This document shows positions 15,764 through 16,769 of a DNA stretch of 16,769 bases, piece after piece. Both the position numbers and the translations under genes were made by a program. The stretch is from Desulfobacterales bacterium (GTDB lineage: Bacteria; Desulfobacterota; Desulfobacteria; Desulfobacterales; QNYZ01): NCBI GenBank assembly GCA_029938515.1, contig JAOZUU010000008.1, positions 1 to 16,769 on the forward strand, in the 5' to 3' direction. Position 1 is the stretch's first letter. Each line of letters begins with the position of its first letter. Under the pieces are notes generated by a model, which searched no databases, was not told the DNA's origin, and was given only the letters and a program-made list of their open reading frames with translations.

Positions 15764-16585
15764 TTAGCGTTCAACCATCTGTCGCCGGGTTTGAATATAG
15801 GCACTGCGGAACATGATATACGGATCGAGAGCGGAGTCTTTAACGGCTTCATAGTCACCGATATGAAAAGATAATATGTTTGTCAATTCAACGGCTCTGA
15901 AGCTGATGGGGATATACCAGGGGCGAAGATACGAGGCAGGGTAAAAAAGCCAGTCACCCACTATTCCGATCGCGTCCCGCAGAGTAGACGGACCGTATAT
16001 CGGTAAAACAAGATAGAATCCGTTGTCGATACCCCAGGCGCCGAGGGTTTGTCCCATATCCTCCGGCTCCGGGTTCAGGGCGGGAAAATTCGCCGCCGGG
16101 TTTCCCAAGCCCAGTAAACCGGCCGTTGAATTGACAAAAAACCGGCCGAATTCCGCACCGGCGGAGCGGAACTTGCCTTGAAGCAGATTATTGGCCATCC
16201 GGCCGATGCCGGCAACATTGAAAAACATATTGCTGATACCCAGCCGGATCGGTTCAGGGATGACGAACCGATACCCCCGGGCAACCGGTTTCAGGCACCA
16301 GAAATAGAGTTTGTCATTGAATTGGAAGACGACCCGGTTGATCGGGGCGAGGGGATCGGCCACCAGGCAGGGATTCGTTGAAAATTCGTCTTCGAAAAAA
16401 TCATCCACTCCCCCCCGAACTCTGTTTTGAGCGGGTTGGGTAGAGGAGACTGGTTGTGTCGGTGGTGATATAACCTTGCAGGTGTCTGTGCCACCTTTGT
16501 GGGCGCATCCAGATAGCAGGAGAATGAAAAAAAGACCGAGCGGTAAATACCGATTCAATCGCAATATAAAGGAGAGGCCTTGCAT
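15764..16585 (-). CDS. mlaA: MlaA (VacJ) family outer-membrane lipoprotein
   Basis: This 273-residue lipoprotein has a signal segment ending in LLSGC, with C27 lipidated. After a proline- and threonine-rich linker the MlaA domain starts at DPLAPINRVVFQFNDKLYFW and continues through PEPIRLGISNMFFN, FGRFFVNSTAGLLGL, EDMGQTLGAWGI and GPSTLRDAIG, all hallmarks of the family. MlaA is a ring-shaped outer-membrane protein that removes mislocalised phospholipids from the outer leaflet. In E. coli it works with MlaC and MlaFEDB. Here the upstream gene is an MMPL/RND transporter, as in many Desulfobacterota and in hopanoid (HpnN) loci, so it may pass lipid or hopanoid to that pump instead. The gap to the transporter stop is 14 bases. 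Confidence 0.92.
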   Translation of the reverse strand: MQGLSFILRLNRYLPLGLFFILLLSGCAHKGGTDTCKVISPPTQPVSSTQPAQNRVRGGVDDFFEDEFSTNPCLVADPLAPINRVVFQFNDKLYFWCLKPVARGYRFVIPEPIRLGISNMFFNVAGIGRMANNLLQGKFRSAGAEFGRFFVNSTAGLLGLGNPAANFPALNPEPEDMGQTLGAWGIDNGFYLVLPIYGPSTLRDAIGIVGDWLFYPASYLRPWYIPISFRAVELTNILSFHIGDYEAVKDSALDPYIMFRSAYIQTRRQMVER

Positions 16586-16599
16586 CGATTTTTTTCTCT

Positions 16600-16769
16600 T
16601 CAGCCGGTTGACGTGGCTTTTTCGGGTCCGAACGGTTTAAAAACGACGATCAGCCGGGGCAGCAGGGTAAGTGCGCAAACCAATGCAATGAACATGGCCA
16701 ATCCCGTCAGCAGCCCAAACAAGATGCTTGGAATAAAATTGGATAATACCAGGATCGAAAATCCGATGA
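16600..16769 (-). CDS. MMPL/RND-family transporter, C-terminal end (cut by window edge)
   Basis: Minus-strand translation from the window edge gives 55 residues before a TGA at 16600. The peptide contains LSNFIPSILFGLLTGLAMFIAL and then LTLLPRLIVVFKPFG, the last two transmembrane helices of MMPL/HpnN-type RND proteins. These pumps move lipids or hydrophobic compounds using the proton gradient. Most of the gene lies outside the window. It sits 14 bases upstream of the MlaA gene, so the two are in one operon. Confidence 0.8.
   Translation of the reverse strand, partial: IGFSILVLSNFIPSILFGLLTGLAMFIALVCALTLLPRLIVVFKPFGPEKATSTG

Noticed and set aside
1..16769. CRISPR array, insertion sequence or prophage remains
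   Set aside because: No regularly spaced repeats, transposase motifs or phage genes were found on either strand.

Overview
The window is about 16.8 kb of gene-dense bacterial chromosome. It most resembles a Gram-negative member of the Desulfobacterota (Desulfobacteraceae or Desulfosarcina-like). That assignment is an inference from gene content: an outer-membrane MlaA lipoprotein beside an RND/MMPL transporter, two predicted lipoproteins, a cysteine-rich protein next to a gamma carbonic anhydrase, a betaine-homocysteine-methyltransferase-like relic, and moderate G+C. I saw no phage, insertion sequence or CRISPR array.

Layout. Bases 1-74 (minus) hold the first 24 codons of radA. Bases 408-1521 (plus) carry a MltB-type lytic transglycosylase coupled to a two-helix membrane protein, followed by tRNA-Glu(CTC) with its own promoter and a hairpin terminator. 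Bases 1764-4964 (minus) look like one operon, transcribed as: cysteine-rich protein, gamma carbonic anhydrase (ATGA overlap), secreted SUMF1-like protein lacking the formylglycine-generating cysteines, DHH phosphoesterase. Bases 5171-6907 (plus) encode a large lipoprotein of unknown role. Next (plus, 6979-7631) is a betaine-homocysteine methyltransferase relic with an internal deletion, a frame change and a lost zinc cysteine. A small intact membrane-protein gene overlaps its stop codon.

Bases 8048-13930 (minus) form a tight DNA-processing operon: a 75-residue unknown protein, a YhaO/SbcD-like metallophosphoesterase, a YhaN/SbcC-like coiled-coil ATPase without a zinc hook, and an ATP-dependent Lig E-type DNA ligase with a signal peptide. 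A palindrome lies in the gap upstream of this operon. This is the most interesting unit, because it joins a cytoplasmic double-strand-break nuclease pair to a ligase predicted to be exported. Bases 14122-16769 (minus) form a second dense run: the end of an MMPL/RND transporter, MlaA, a YkgJ-type cysteine-cluster protein and a PfkB sugar or nucleoside kinase.

The genes suggest three themes: envelope maintenance (lytic transglycosylase, lipoproteins, MlaA with RND transporter), DNA repair or processing (RadA, YhaO/YhaN, Lig E), and housekeeping metabolism (carbonic anhydrase, DHH phosphoesterase, PfkB kinase). All functions are read from motifs by eye; no database search was run.
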